From Desulfobacteraceae bacterium (GTDB taxonomy: Bacteria > Desulfobacterota > Desulfobacteria > Desulfobacterales > Desulfobacteraceae): a DNA stretch of 53,722 nt. A program made the position numbers and the translations under genes. The stretch's first letter is position 1. Each line of letters begins with the position of its first letter. The notes beneath the pieces are model-generated. The model saw nothing but the letters and a program-made list of their open reading frames with translations, ran no database searches and was not told the origin of the DNA. Where the stretch lies: positions 1 to 53,722 of the forward strand of contig JAAEMK010001255.1 in assembly GCA_024225635.1 (NCBI GenBank), in the 5' to 3' direction. Of this stretch, positions 17,187-25,957 are shown piece by piece.

Positions 17187-18729
17187 ATTGGGTGTAGACG
17201 TTGGAGGCACCAATACGGACGCTGTATTATTAGATGAACATTTGAAACTCGTTGATTGGATAAAGGTCCCTACCACGGAAGATATCAGCTCGGGAATTTT
17301 TAAAGCCATTCATGGCGTTCTTGAAAAATCAGGAATAGACAAGGATAAAATCAGATATGCCATGCTCGGAACGACCCAATGCACCAACGCTATCGTTGAA
17401 AGGAAAAAATTATGCAGAACAGGAATCATAAGGATAGGGTCTCCTGCCACCCATTCAATCGAACCCATGGCAGACTGGCCTGAAGACTTGAAGCAAACAG
17501 TAAGTGAGAATTATTATATTGTTAAAGGTGGATATGAGTTTGATGGCCGGGAAATATCTCCTTTTGATGAAAATGAAATTAGAAACGCCGCTAAAAGAAT
17601 GAAAGGAAAAGTTGAATCTATCGCCATATCCTGCGTTTTTTCTCCAGTCAAAGCAGATCATGAAACCATGGCAGCAAAAATCATCCGGGAAGAATTAGGT
17701 GATATCCCTGTTTCCATGTCCCATGAAGTGGCAGGCATGGGACTTTTAGAAAGAGAAAATGCCACCATACTGAATGCCGCCCTTATGGAAGTGGCGGACA
17801 TGGTGGTTGAAGGATTCAGAGACGGACTGGAAAAAGAAGGCGTTAACAATGCAGAAATATATTTATGTCAAAACGACGGTACTCTCATGAACGTGAACCA
17901 CGCGAAAAGACTTCCTATATTAACAGCAGCCTGCGGTCCTGCGAACAGTATAAGAGGCGCCTCCTTCTTAAGCAAAATGGAAAGTGCCATTGTTATAGAT
18001 ATTGGGGGTACTACAACGGACATAGGCGTCATAGTCAATTCATTTCCGAGGGAATCCTCCCTTGCAGCGGATGTAGGCGGAGCAAGAACAAACTTCAGAA
18101 TGCCGGATATTATCGCCATTGGACTCGGTGGCGGAACCATTATCAGACAAGAAGATGATTGGATAAAAATAGGTCCGGACAGTGTAGGTTACAAGCTTAC
18201 TGAAAAAGCACTGGTTTTCGGCGGGGATACTTTAACGGCTACGGATATTGCTGTCAGACTGGGTATGGCTCATATTGGTGATCCCTCAAAGGTGGCTCAT
18301 ATGGATCGATCCTTTGCGGAAAAAGCTTTAAACAAGATGATGGAAATGATCGAGGAAGGCATCGATAAAATAAAACTATCATCTGAACCTTTTCCTGTTG
18401 TATTGGTCGGCGGAGGAGGGATCATTGTCAAAGACAAATTTAAAGGGGTATCAGAAGTGATCAAACCTGATAATTTCCCTGTTGCCAATGCAATCGGTTC
18501 AGCCATTTCCCAGGTTAGCGGCACCTTTGAAAAGCTTTATACCCTTGATGGGGTAACTCGAGATGAAGCTATACAAAATGCAAAGGATGAAGCCATCAAT
18601 ATTGCCATAAAAGCAGGCGCCGATCCTGAAACGATTGAAATTGTAGAGGTGGAAGATGTTCCACTGGCCTATCACCCCGGCAATGCTACAAGACTGAAAG
18701 TAAAAGCAGCAGGTGATTTAGCCAGGTAG
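17176..18729 (+). CDS. Hydantoinase/oxoprolinase family protein (HyuA-like)
   Basis: A 517-residue protein of the hydantoinase A / N-methylhydantoinase family with an actin-like ATPase fold. N-terminal LGVDVGGTNTDAVLLDEHLK is the first phosphate loop; MLGTTQCTNAIVERKKL, the central IVIDIGGTTTDIGVI (second phosphate loop), IGLGGGTIIR and VLVGGGGIIV follow. ATG 17176 was chosen because AAGGAG lies eight bases upstream; TTG 17167 is in frame but worse placed. It overlaps DUF917 by 11 bp, so the pair is translated together. Likely ATP-dependent opening of a cyclic amide such as a hydantoin or oxoproline; substrate unknown. AT-rich like its partner. Confidence 0.8.
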   Translation: MIYKLGVDVGGTNTDAVLLDEHLKLVDWIKVPTTEDISSGIFKAIHGVLEKSGIDKDKIRYAMLGTTQCTNAIVERKKLCRTGIIRIGSPATHSIEPMADWPEDLKQTVSENYYIVKGGYEFDGREISPFDENEIRNAAKRMKGKVESIAISCVFSPVKADHETMAAKIIREELGDIPVSMSHEVAGMGLLERENATILNAALMEVADMVVEGFRDGLEKEGVNNAEIYLCQNDGTLMNVNHAKRLPILTAACGPANSIRGASFLSKMESAIVIDIGGTTTDIGVIVNSFPRESSLAADVGGARTNFRMPDIIAIGLGGGTIIRQEDDWIKIGPDSVGYKLTEKALVFGGDTLTATDIAVRLGMAHIGDPSKVAHMDRSFAEKALNKMMEMIEEGIDKIKLSSEPFPVVLVGGGGIIVKDKFKGVSEVIKPDNFPVANAIGSAISQVSGTFEKLYTLDGVTRDEAIQNAKDEAINIAIKAGADPETIEIVEVEDVPLAYHPGNATRLKVKAAGDLAR

Positions 18730-18801
18730 TGCCTGACGGGACCGGGCTCAAGGATGCAACGGTCACCATCAGACGTCCTTCAGGCAGCCCGGCCAGACAC
18801 A

Positions 18802-20634
18802 TTAAATGATCCCGTAAAGTTCCTGCCCCTTTTTTCCAAGGCGGTCCACCCTCTTTTCAACTTCGGGGTCATTGACAAGGGGTGGCGCATGAAAGGGCTT
18901 TGTCCTTGCGTCAATGATCAACGGGCCCCGGCACCCCCAGTGCTTGTGGCGGGTGAAGCTTCCCGCGCCGTGGATATCGTGGGAGGGGTTGGACCTTGAA
19001 AAGGTGGTCCACAAAAAAGCGGCAAAATCCCCGGCCGCAAAATCCGGGTCATCCGCGATCACAAACAGGGGAAGCCCCTTCATGGAGTCGATCGCGGCGA
19101 GCATTTCGGCAAGCAGGGAAATCTCCTTATGGGCCTGGTCGTAATCGGTAAAGCCGGGTCCCTTGACAACCACCATGCCGGGAGCGGCAAGCCTTGGACT
19201 GGAAAAAGGTGCGGGAAGATCCGCCCCGGAGGAGGGATAGGCTGTCAGAAGGGTTCGCCGTTTCTCCCCTGCCGCCGCAATCACCACCTTGGACCCCGTG
19301 TTCAGCCCCTCTGAGGAATAGTCCAGGGTGTCAATGGTGGTTGAGGTGTGGAAATGGAGATCCCTTGTGAAATCCACCCGCTCCAGGCAGTGGACAAAGA
19401 AATCCATCTCGTTGGAGATGTCGAGGCCGGGGTTGTCTTCGTGGGCCGCGATGAAAAGATACTTGGCAAGGGACAGCTGCCCGGAGCCGAGGATGGCGCA
19501 GGCATGGGTCAAAAGCTCCCTGGGCTGTTTGGGCTCATAGGGGGTATACCGCTCCCGGGCCTTGGCAAGGAGAAGGGGATGGACCCCGGCGGCATCAACT
19601 GCGTGGACCGCCGTAACTCCTGGAATGGTGACGGGAACGGCGGGTTCGGTCATCTCGTGGATGAGCCGCCCGAACACCGAGTCCTCCTGGGGAGGCCGTC
19701 CCACCACGGTAAAGGGCCATACGGCATCGTTGCGGTGGTAGACCGTGTCCACCTTGAGATAGGGAAACTGGTGGCAGAGGGAATAGTAGCCCAGGTGGTC
19801 CCCAAAGGGCCCCTCGGGTTTTGTGCCCATGGCAATGGTGCCGGTGATGCAGAAATCAGCGTCCAGGGAGATCACGTACCCGTCCTTGATGGTGTAGCGG
19901 AACCGCCTGCCCGCAAGGGCGCCCGCGAAACAGGGCTCGGGAAGATGCTCGGGCAGTGGCATGACGGCGGCAAGGGTGTGGGCCGGAGGTCCCCCCACAA
20001 AGATGCTCACCTTGAGCTTTTTCCCCTGCTCAAGGGCCTTTGCGTGGTGGTTGCCGATGCCCCGGTGAATCTGGTAGTGCAGGCCGATCTCCCGGCCCGG
20101 GGCATACTCGTTTCCGGAGAGCTGCACCCGGTACATGCCCACATTGGAGTGGAAAATCCCCGGCCTTCCCGGATTCTGGGAACAGACCTGGGGAAGAAGG
20201 ATGAACGCGCCGCCATCCTTTGGCCAGCACCGGACCATGGGCAGATCTTCTATCCCCGCCCTGTTATCCAGCACGGAACCCGTCGGCCTTTTCCGGGGCA
20301 AGGCATGGACAAGGCCCGGCAAGGCCTGGAACGCCTTCAGGGGCGACTTGAGGGCCTCCCCCGGCTCGGATTGAAGCTTTACCAGGGTCTTGACCGTCTC
20401 AAGCTCCCTTCCCAGGATCTTTACGGCCCGTTCATATGTGCCAAAAAGGTTTGACACGGCGGGAAACTTTGATCCCTTGACCCGCTCGAACAGGATGGCG
20501 GGTCCGTTGGCCTCAAACACCCTGCGATGGATCTCGGCCATCTCAAGATCGGGATCCACCTCCTGTTTGATCCTGACGAGCTCATGCTCTCTGGAAAGAA
20601 AATCGATACACCGGCCAAGACTTGAAAAACTCAT
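18802..20634 (-). CDS. UbiD family decarboxylase
   Basis: A 610-residue protein of the UbiD family, reversible decarboxylases that use prenylated FMN. Diagnostic stretches are GLHYQIHRGIGNHHAKA in the prFMN/metal-binding region, the conserved EGPFGDHLGYYS and PFTVVGRPPQEDSVFGRL. Length is above the roughly 490 of E. coli UbiD, as in many anaerobic aromatic-acid relatives. It is last in a minus-strand operon; its ATG (20634) overlaps the stop of the upstream flavin protein (ATGA), and GAGGGTGGAAAT precedes it. No ubiX partner is in the window. It could act in quinone synthesis or on another aromatic or unsaturated acid. Confidence 0.85.
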   Translation of the reverse strand: MSFSSLGRCIDFLSREHELVRIKQEVDPDLEMAEIHRRVFEANGPAILFERVKGSKFPAVSNLFGTYERAVKILGRELETVKTLVKLQSEPGEALKSPLKAFQALPGLVHALPRKRPTGSVLDNRAGIEDLPMVRCWPKDGGAFILLPQVCSQNPGRPGIFHSNVGMYRVQLSGNEYAPGREIGLHYQIHRGIGNHHAKALEQGKKLKVSIFVGGPPAHTLAAVMPLPEHLPEPCFAGALAGRRFRYTIKDGYVISLDADFCITGTIAMGTKPEGPFGDHLGYYSLCHQFPYLKVDTVYHRNDAVWPFTVVGRPPQEDSVFGRLIHEMTEPAVPVTIPGVTAVHAVDAAGVHPLLLAKARERYTPYEPKQPRELLTHACAILGSGQLSLAKYLFIAAHEDNPGLDISNEMDFFVHCLERVDFTRDLHFHTSTTIDTLDYSSEGLNTGSKVVIAAAGEKRRTLLTAYPSSGADLPAPFSSPRLAAPGMVVVKGPGFTDYDQAHKEISLLAEMLAAIDSMKGLPLFVIADDPDFAAGDFAAFLWTTFSRSNPSHDIHGAGSFTRHKHWGCRGPLIIDARTKPFHAPPLVNDPEVEKRVDRLGKKGQELYGII

Positions 20635-21137
20635 ATTTCCACCCTCTTCCTGGAACCAAACCCGAAACGGTTGTCCATATAATATATTTCTTCAGGAACA
20701 AACCGGTAAAAGCTTGCCCTGTACTGTTTTGTGAGTGCCGCCAAGGCGTTTTGAGCATTGATCCTGATTTTATATTTCTTCACATAGGCCCCTGCCGCGG
20801 CAAGGGCTTCGACATTCATGGCAACAGGCTCTATCCGTCCCTGCATCTGCAGGCCCCGAAGCTCCTTCACCTCGTCCGAATCGTGGAACACCGATGCCGC
20901 GCACCCGCCTTCCCGGCCTATGGCATCCCGGATGTGACGGGAGTCAGAAGATGAAAAGAAATAGAACCCTTGATTTTTGTAGAGATAATAGACCGGAGCC
21001 GACCAGCACCCCCGGGAATCCCCGGTTGCCAGGGTCATCACCCTGGCATCCACGGCAAGCTTTCTTGCATCAGAAACAAGCTTTTTTGCACCGGGAACAA
21101 GTTCCCTGCCCGGCCGGTCAAGATTCCGATCAGAGAT
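20631..21137 (-). CDS. YhbP-like FMN-binding split-barrel protein
   Basis: A pyridoxamine-phosphate-oxidase-fold protein: ARVMTLATGDSRG, WSAPVYYLYKNQGFYFFSS, HIRDAIG, LRGLQMQGRIEPV and the C-terminal IYYMDNRFGFGSRKRVEI resemble the YhbP/UPF0306 type of flavin-binding protein. The frame stays open upstream of GTG 21053 to the end of the M48 gene. The extra 28 codons (RELVPGAKKLVSDARKLA) fit the family's N-terminal helix, but hold no ATG, GTG or TTG. A good AAGGAG lies seven bases before an ATC codon at 21137, so initiation there, overlapping the M48 stop, is plausible; GTG 21053 is the conventional choice. It overlaps ubiD by four bases. Confidence 0.7.
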   Translation of the reverse strand: MSDRNLDRPGRELVPGAKKLVSDARKLAVDARVMTLATGDSRGCWSAPVYYLYKNQGFYFFSSSDSRHIRDAIGREGGCAASVFHDSDEVKELRGLQMQGRIEPVAMNVEALAAAGAYVKKYKIRINAQNALAALTKQYRASFYRFVPEEIYYMDNRFGFGSRKRVEI

Positions 21138-22446
21138 AGCCCCACTCCTTCAAGCGTTTGTAGGCATGGCCGGCATAATCGCCCTGCTGCACCTTTCCCA
21201 GATACTGTTTGTAGAATTGAGCGGCTGTCTCGGTTCTGTGCATCCCCTCCTGGCAATACCCCTTGAAAAACAGGGTGCCGGGATTGCCCGGAAGCAGCCG
21301 TCCATAGGTGTTGAACCGCTCATAGGCCCGGTTGAACCGTTTGAGTTTTATATGGGCAAAGCCCGCCACATGATGGCCCTGGGCCTCCTTGGGATAGAGG
21401 CTTACGGCAAGGTCCGCATAGCTGGCGGCCCGTTTGAACTTGTCGCTTGCAAGCAGGCATTTTGCCATCATCACATGGGCCGCATAATCCTCTTTTGCGA
21501 GCTTTATGGCCTTTCCATAGTGGGTCTCCGCCGTACCAAACTGCTTCTTTGCCATGTAGCGGTCGCCCTCCTGGAGCGCCTCGATGGAGCCCCTGATGGC
21601 CCTGAGGGATGCGATCCGGTCCATGTACCGCTCCCGGTGCAGCGGGTACTTGGCTGAATACCCATAGGGATCATGGCTCTTGGCCACGGAGGTGTCATAC
21701 CGCTCGTCACTCATGGGATGGGTGGCGAACAGCATATCGGCGGCCGAGGCCCTTGTTTTGTTCAGATTGTTCAGGATGGACATGAGCCCCACAAAGCCCT
21801 TTGACGAATACCCTGCTTCTACCATGTAACGGTTCCCCAGGGCATCGGCCTCCCGCTCGTTGTCCCGGCTGTACCGGGCAAGCAAAACGCCCTGGCCCAG
21901 CATGCCCAGCTTTTGGGCGGCCTCCCCGAGGCCCTGGTTCTGGGTGCCGATGGCGGCGGCCACCCCGCTCACGAAGATGGACGACAGGGTCGATTTGGAG
22001 ATCTGCTGGGCCGAGTGCCGGGCATTGACATGGCCCAGCTCATGCCCCAGCAGGGCCGCAAGCTCGGCCTCGTTGGAGATCTTCAACAGGATACCCCGGG
22101 TAACGGCAATGCTGCCCCCGGGAAAGGCGTAGGCATTGATATAGGTCGCATTGACGCACCGGAACGAGTAGGGCATGTGGGGCCTGTGGGTGCGTCCGGC
22201 AAGCTTCCTGCCGACCTCGGTCACATAGCTGTTGAGCCCTGAATCCCGGACAGCACCGTAATCCGCGGAAAACTGGTGGGGAGACTGGGACTTGTCCATG
22301 GAGATCTCCTGGGCTTCGGAAATCATCATCAGCTGTTTCTCCCCCGTCACGGGGTTGACGGCGCATCCGGCCAGGGCAAGGCCTGCCCCCGCAAGCAGGG
22401 AACCGTGGACAAACTGACGGCGGGTCATCTTGGTATCGGGTTTCAT
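21130..22446 (-). CDS. M48 family zinc metalloprotease, TPR, lipoprotein
   Basis: A 438-residue envelope protease of the BepA/LoiP type. RRQFVHGSLLAGAG gives a twin-arginine-like signal ending in the lipobox LALAGC (C28), so it should be an exported lipoprotein. The zinc site is HELGH (135-139), with the third ligand in NEREAD (about 197). Residues about 300-430 hold TPR-like helices (AETHYGKAIKLAKEDYAAHV, FNRAYERFNTYGRLLPGNPG). The family degrades or helps assemble outer-membrane proteins. ATG 22446 follows AAGGAAATTTGT. It is the third gene of the minus-strand run and overlaps the start region of the flavin protein. Confidence 0.9.
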   Translation of the reverse strand: MKPDTKMTRRQFVHGSLLAGAGLALAGCAVNPVTGEKQLMMISEAQEISMDKSQSPHQFSADYGAVRDSGLNSYVTEVGRKLAGRTHRPHMPYSFRCVNATYINAYAFPGGSIAVTRGILLKISNEAELAALLGHELGHVNARHSAQQISKSTLSSIFVSGVAAAIGTQNQGLGEAAQKLGMLGQGVLLARYSRDNEREADALGNRYMVEAGYSSKGFVGLMSILNNLNKTRASAADMLFATHPMSDERYDTSVAKSHDPYGYSAKYPLHRERYMDRIASLRAIRGSIEALQEGDRYMAKKQFGTAETHYGKAIKLAKEDYAAHVMMAKCLLASDKFKRAASYADLAVSLYPKEAQGHHVAGFAHIKLKRFNRAYERFNTYGRLLPGNPGTLFFKGYCQEGMHRTETAAQFYKQYLGKVQQGDYAGHAYKRLKEWGYL

Positions 22447-22501
22447 ACAAATTTCCTTATGGATTCTAATTCTCTTTCACGGCCATATTGTCACCGCGCG
22501 G

Positions 22502-22780
22502 CTACTTTCGAAAAACAGCGCCAAACAAAATGAAAACAACACCTGCGGCCAGAAGCAGTTGATATAGGGGAAGGTCATAGGCCAGGTAGTGAAGCCCCTT
22601 TTCCATGAACCCGGAGGGCATGGCTTCGACAATACCCGCGACACGGTCGTTTGTGACCGTGGCAAGGGTGAGATCCTGCCAGGCATTTTCTTTGTCCATG
22701 AGCGATGACAGCGCCTGATATCCAAAAACACCCGCGCCGCCCGCACCCAGGGCCAGTCCTGTCAATGTAGATGTATTCAT
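22502..22780 (-). CDS. Small two-TM membrane protein, unknown
   Basis: A 92-residue protein with two hydrophobic segments: residues 5-25 (TLTGLALGAGGAGVFGYQAL, Gly/Ala-rich) and 73-90 (LLLAAGVVFILFGAVF). The 45-residue stretch between them would face one side of the membrane. I do not recognise the family. Its start follows GCAGGTGAAACT and lies four bases after the preceding small secreted-protein gene; it precedes the M48 protease by 55 bp, so a link to envelope maintenance is possible but unproven. Confidence 0.65.
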   Translation of the reverse strand: MNTSTLTGLALGAGGAGVFGYQALSSLMDKENAWQDLTLATVTNDRVAGIVEAMPSGFMEKGLHYLAYDLPLYQLLLAAGVVFILFGAVFRK

Positions 22781-22784
22781 AGTT

Positions 22785-23120
22785 TCACCTGCAATCCATG
22801 ACTTTTAGTATTGCCCCCCCTTCGTCCATGATCACGATCTGTTTTTTAAGCACGCTCCTCTTATACCGGTTCTTGACCCGGAACCGGACCGTGACTTTAT
22901 AATGACCGTTATCAAGACGCCGCACCGGGGTCCATGACAGATATTGAATCGAGCGGGGAATGGCCTCGCTCTCCAGGTGATACATGACCACCTGTTCAAC
23001 GGAATCGTCCCGGGTATCGTTATGGGGAGCATTGGCCAGGGACGTTGCCGGGGTAACCATCCATACCAGGACCAGCAGCACTACCATCGATTTTACAAGC
23101 AAACGAAAAATTGGTTTCAT
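22785..23120 (-). CDS. Small secreted protein, unknown
   Basis: A 111-residue protein with a clear signal peptide (residues 1-29, SMVVLLVLVWMVTPATSLA). The mature part is beta-rich (RLDNGHYKVTVRFRVKNRYK, LKKQIVIMDEGGAILKVMD) with one cysteine near the C-terminus. The ATG at 23120 was chosen because it starts directly before the basic n-region; the frame extends to 23156. It is the first gene of the minus-strand run, divergent from murJ. Not recognised; likely periplasmic. Confidence 0.6.
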   Translation of the reverse strand: MKPIFRLLVKSMVVLLVLVWMVTPATSLANAPHNDTRDDSVEQVVMYHLESEAIPRSIQYLSWTPVRRLDNGHYKVTVRFRVKNRYKRSVLKKQIVIMDEGGAILKVMDCR

Positions 23121-23221
23121 CTTCCCTTTATATTCCGCCCACGGCCCCCAAGTCAAACCCTTTCCAGGGCTTTTTGCTTTTCTTTGGCGCTTCTTTGTGG
23201 TAAGCCTTGCGCCACCAAATT

Positions 23222-24793
23222 ATGACAAAGAAAAGCTCAACATTCAAACAGGTGGGATTCGCCTCGATCATCATGATGGCATCGGTCTTTGCAAGCCGGA
23301 TCATCGGCCTTGCCCGGGAGATGGCCATTGCCTTTTCCGGGGGTGCCGGCGGAGAGGTGGACGCCTACCAGGTCGCCTTTATCATCCCGGAGATCCTCAA
23401 CCACATCGTGGCAAGCGGGTTTCTCTCGGTTACCTTCATACCCATATTTTCCGCCTATCTTGCAAAGGACGATGAGGCCGAGGGGTGGAGGATCTTCTCC
23501 ATCGTATACAACACCTTTGGCGCACTGCTCCTCACGGTGACCATCCTCGCCCTCTGGCTCGCCCCCGAACTTGTGGCCCTGCTCGCCCCGGGATTCGAGG
23601 ACCCCGCGCTTTTTCAGCAGGCCGTGACCATGACCCGGATCATCATCCCGGCCCAGCTTTTCTTTTTTTCAGGCGGGCTTTTCATGGCGGTCCAGTTCAC
23701 AAAACAGCGCTTCATGATTCCGGCCCTGGCGCCGCTGATCTACAACCTCGGCATCATCATCGGCGGCATTGCCCTGGGCCCCTGGCTCGGCATGGAGGGG
23801 TTTGCCTGGGGGGTCCTTGGCGGGGCCTTTGCGGGAAATTTCCTGCTCCAGTACTACGGGGCCAAAAAGATCGGCATGGACCTTAAATTCATCCTCGGGA
23901 TCACCCATCCCGAGTTCATCCGCTATCTCCTGCTCACCCTGCCCCTGATGGTGGGGCTGACCATGACCTTTTCCACGGAGATCCTGCTCAAATACTTTGG
24001 TTCCTACCTGGCCGAAGGAAGCATCGCCGCCCTCAACTACGGGTTGAGGATCATGTTCATCCTTGTGGGGCTGTTCGGCCAGGCCGTGGGGGTGGCCTCC
24101 TATCCCTTCATGGCAAAGCTCGCCGCCCAGGGAAAGACCGATGAACTCAACAACCTGCTCAACACCACCATGAAATTCCTGCTGCTGGTGATCCCGGTCT
24201 CCGTACTCTTCATGGTGCTGAGGCATGAAATCGTCCTCATCCTCTTCCAAAGGGGGCGCTTCGACCTCGAGGCAACCCGGCTCACCTCCCAGGTCCTGCC
24301 GTTCCTGCTTTGCGGCACCTTTGCCTTTGCCGCCCAGACCGTTGTGGTGAGAGGCTATTACGCCACCCAGAACACCTGGTTCCCGGCCCTGGTGGGCACG
24401 ATTTCCGTGATCCTCACCCTGCCGCTGTTCTACGTTCTCATGACCGTCATGGACGCAAGGGGGGTTGCCCTTGCCCTGTCCCTGGCCGCAACGGCCCAGA
24501 CCCTGATCCTGTTCGAGCTGTGGAACAGAAGGAGCCGAAACCGCGCCGGAAGATCGGTCTACCGGTTTCTACTCTCCATGGTGGTTCTCAGCGCGGGCAT
24601 CGGATTTTTACTCTGGAAATTCGCGGCCCTCCTGAAGAACGTCATCGATCCTTCCACCCTGACGGGCGCGCTTCTGGTCTGCATTATCACGGGCATTCTC
24701 TTTGTGGTGATGTTCACCCTGGCCGGCACCCTGTTCAGGATCGAGGAGATCAACCGGTTCAACCGGAAAATCCTTCAAAAATTGCGAAGATAA
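23222..24793 (+). CDS. murJ: Lipid II flippase MurJ
   Basis: A 523-residue polytopic inner-membrane protein of the MurJ/MviN family that flips the peptidoglycan precursor lipid II. Typical segments: SRIIGLAREMAIAF near the N-terminus, DAYQVAFIIPEILNHIVASG, GRFDLEATRLTSQVLPF and YYATQNTWFPALVG in the second half, with about 14 hydrophobic helices. ATG 23222 was chosen; the frame extends to TTG 23207 and neither start has a strong Shine-Dalgarno. It is divergent from the secreted-protein/M48 operon and appears monocistronic. Confidence 0.93.
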   Translation: MTKKSSTFKQVGFASIIMMASVFASRIIGLAREMAIAFSGGAGGEVDAYQVAFIIPEILNHIVASGFLSVTFIPIFSAYLAKDDEAEGWRIFSIVYNTFGALLLTVTILALWLAPELVALLAPGFEDPALFQQAVTMTRIIIPAQLFFFSGGLFMAVQFTKQRFMIPALAPLIYNLGIIIGGIALGPWLGMEGFAWGVLGGAFAGNFLLQYYGAKKIGMDLKFILGITHPEFIRYLLLTLPLMVGLTMTFSTEILLKYFGSYLAEGSIAALNYGLRIMFILVGLFGQAVGVASYPFMAKLAAQGKTDELNNLLNTTMKFLLLVIPVSVLFMVLRHEIVLILFQRGRFDLEATRLTSQVLPFLLCGTFAFAAQTVVVRGYYATQNTWFPALVGTISVILTLPLFYVLMTVMDARGVALALSLAATAQTLILFELWNRRSRNRAGRSVYRFLLSMVVLSAGIGFLLWKFAALLKNVIDPSTLTGALLVCIITGILFVVMFTLAGTLFRIEEINRFNRKILQKLRR

Positions 24794-24952
24794 CCCCCGA
24801 CTCTCATTTTTTTCCTTGACACCCGCCCATTTCCAGTAATAGGAATAAAAAAATGAATCGTATTTTTCCAGTTGACGGCGCCCTGTTACGGAGCACGAAA
24901 AAAGGCCTTAGTTCGCTAACCTTCAGCCCGGAGAGATCCGCAGGGGAGGCCC

Positions 24953-25903
24953 ATGAAAAAAACCGGCTATGTATACGACCAGAGATACCTTCTCCATGAC
25001 ACGGGAATTTATCACCCTGAAACATCCGACCGTCTTACCGCCATCCATGACGGCATCAGCAAGGCAGGCCTCCTGGACCGGCTCACCGTAATCCCGGCAT
25101 CCAGGGCCGACATAAAGCAAATCCTTGCCGTCCATGACCATGCCTATGTCAGGCGGTTCGAAGAGGTGTGCCTGTCGGGCAACCGGTTCTTTGACGATCC
25201 CGACAACCAAATCTGCGTGGAGAGCTATGAAACCGCCTTTCTGGCCGCGGGCGGCGTCCTTGACGCCGTGAAAATGATGATGGAGAAAAAGATAGACAAC
25301 GCCTTTTGCGCCGTGCGCCCCCCCGGCCACCATGCCGAAAGGGACAAGGCCATGGGGTTCTGCTATTTCAACAACATTGCCATCGCCGCCCGCTACCTAC
25401 AGGCGGAATGGGGCATCCAGAGGGTGGGAATCGTGGATTTCGATGTCCACCACGGCAACGGCACCGAGCACATTTTTGAAAAAGACCCCGACGTCTTTTA
25501 TTACTCCATCCACCAGCATCCCTCGTTCGCCTATCCCGGCACCGGCAGGGCCTTTGACGAGGGGGTATACGAGGGAAAGGGCTTTACCAAAAACTGCCCC
25601 GTGCTGCCGGGCCGGGGGGATGACAACTACAAGAGCCTGATCAACAAGGAACTGCTGCCGGCCTTTGAGCAGTTCAAGCCCGAGGTGATCCTGGTATCCG
25701 CGGGGTTTGACGCCCATTTTGACGATGATATGTCGGACATCATCCTCACCACGGAAGGGTTTTCCTGGATCATGGAGACCGTCATGGCCCTTGCCAACGA
25801 CCATGCACAAGGAAGGATTGTTTCGATCCTGGAGGGGGGATACTCCCTCAAGCGACTGCCCGAGCTTGCCGCCAACCATGTCTCAATCCTGCTAAAGGGA
25901 TAA
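24953..25903 (+). CDS. acuC: Histone deacetylase-family (AcuC-like) deacetylase
   Basis: A 316-residue zinc deacetylase of the HDAC/AcuC/acetylpolyamine amidohydrolase superfamily. RPPGHHAE (122-129) holds the catalytic histidine pair; zinc ligands are D164 and H166 (DFDVHHGNGT) and D253 (SAGFDAH); GGYS is near the C-terminus. ATG 24953 follows GGGGAGGCCC. A CBS-ACT protein like AcuB follows 54 bp downstream. In Bacillus, AcuC removes acetyl groups from acetyl-CoA synthetase, and an acs lies elsewhere in this window, so an AcuC role is a good inference. Other HDAC-fold substrates such as acetylpolyamines cannot be excluded. Confidence 0.8.
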   Translation: MKKTGYVYDQRYLLHDTGIYHPETSDRLTAIHDGISKAGLLDRLTVIPASRADIKQILAVHDHAYVRRFEEVCLSGNRFFDDPDNQICVESYETAFLAAGGVLDAVKMMMEKKIDNAFCAVRPPGHHAERDKAMGFCYFNNIAIAARYLQAEWGIQRVGIVDFDVHHGNGTEHIFEKDPDVFYYSIHQHPSFAYPGTGRAFDEGVYEGKGFTKNCPVLPGRGDDNYKSLINKELLPAFEQFKPEVILVSAGFDAHFDDDMSDIILTTEGFSWIMETVMALANDHAQGRIVSILEGGYSLKRLPELAANHVSILLKG

Positions 25904-25957
25904 ACAGCGGCAAGACCGAAGGCTCCATCAACGCCACCAACGATTTCGGAGGATTTT

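Noticed and set aside
19348-20454. 368-codon plus-strand frame inside ubiD
   Set aside because: Antisense of the UbiD gene, whose motifs are unmistakable on the minus strand.
24816-24842. TTGACA with TAATAG as promoter of the acuC-like gene
   Set aside because: The spacing is only 15 bp and the -10 match is weak; too uncertain to annotate.
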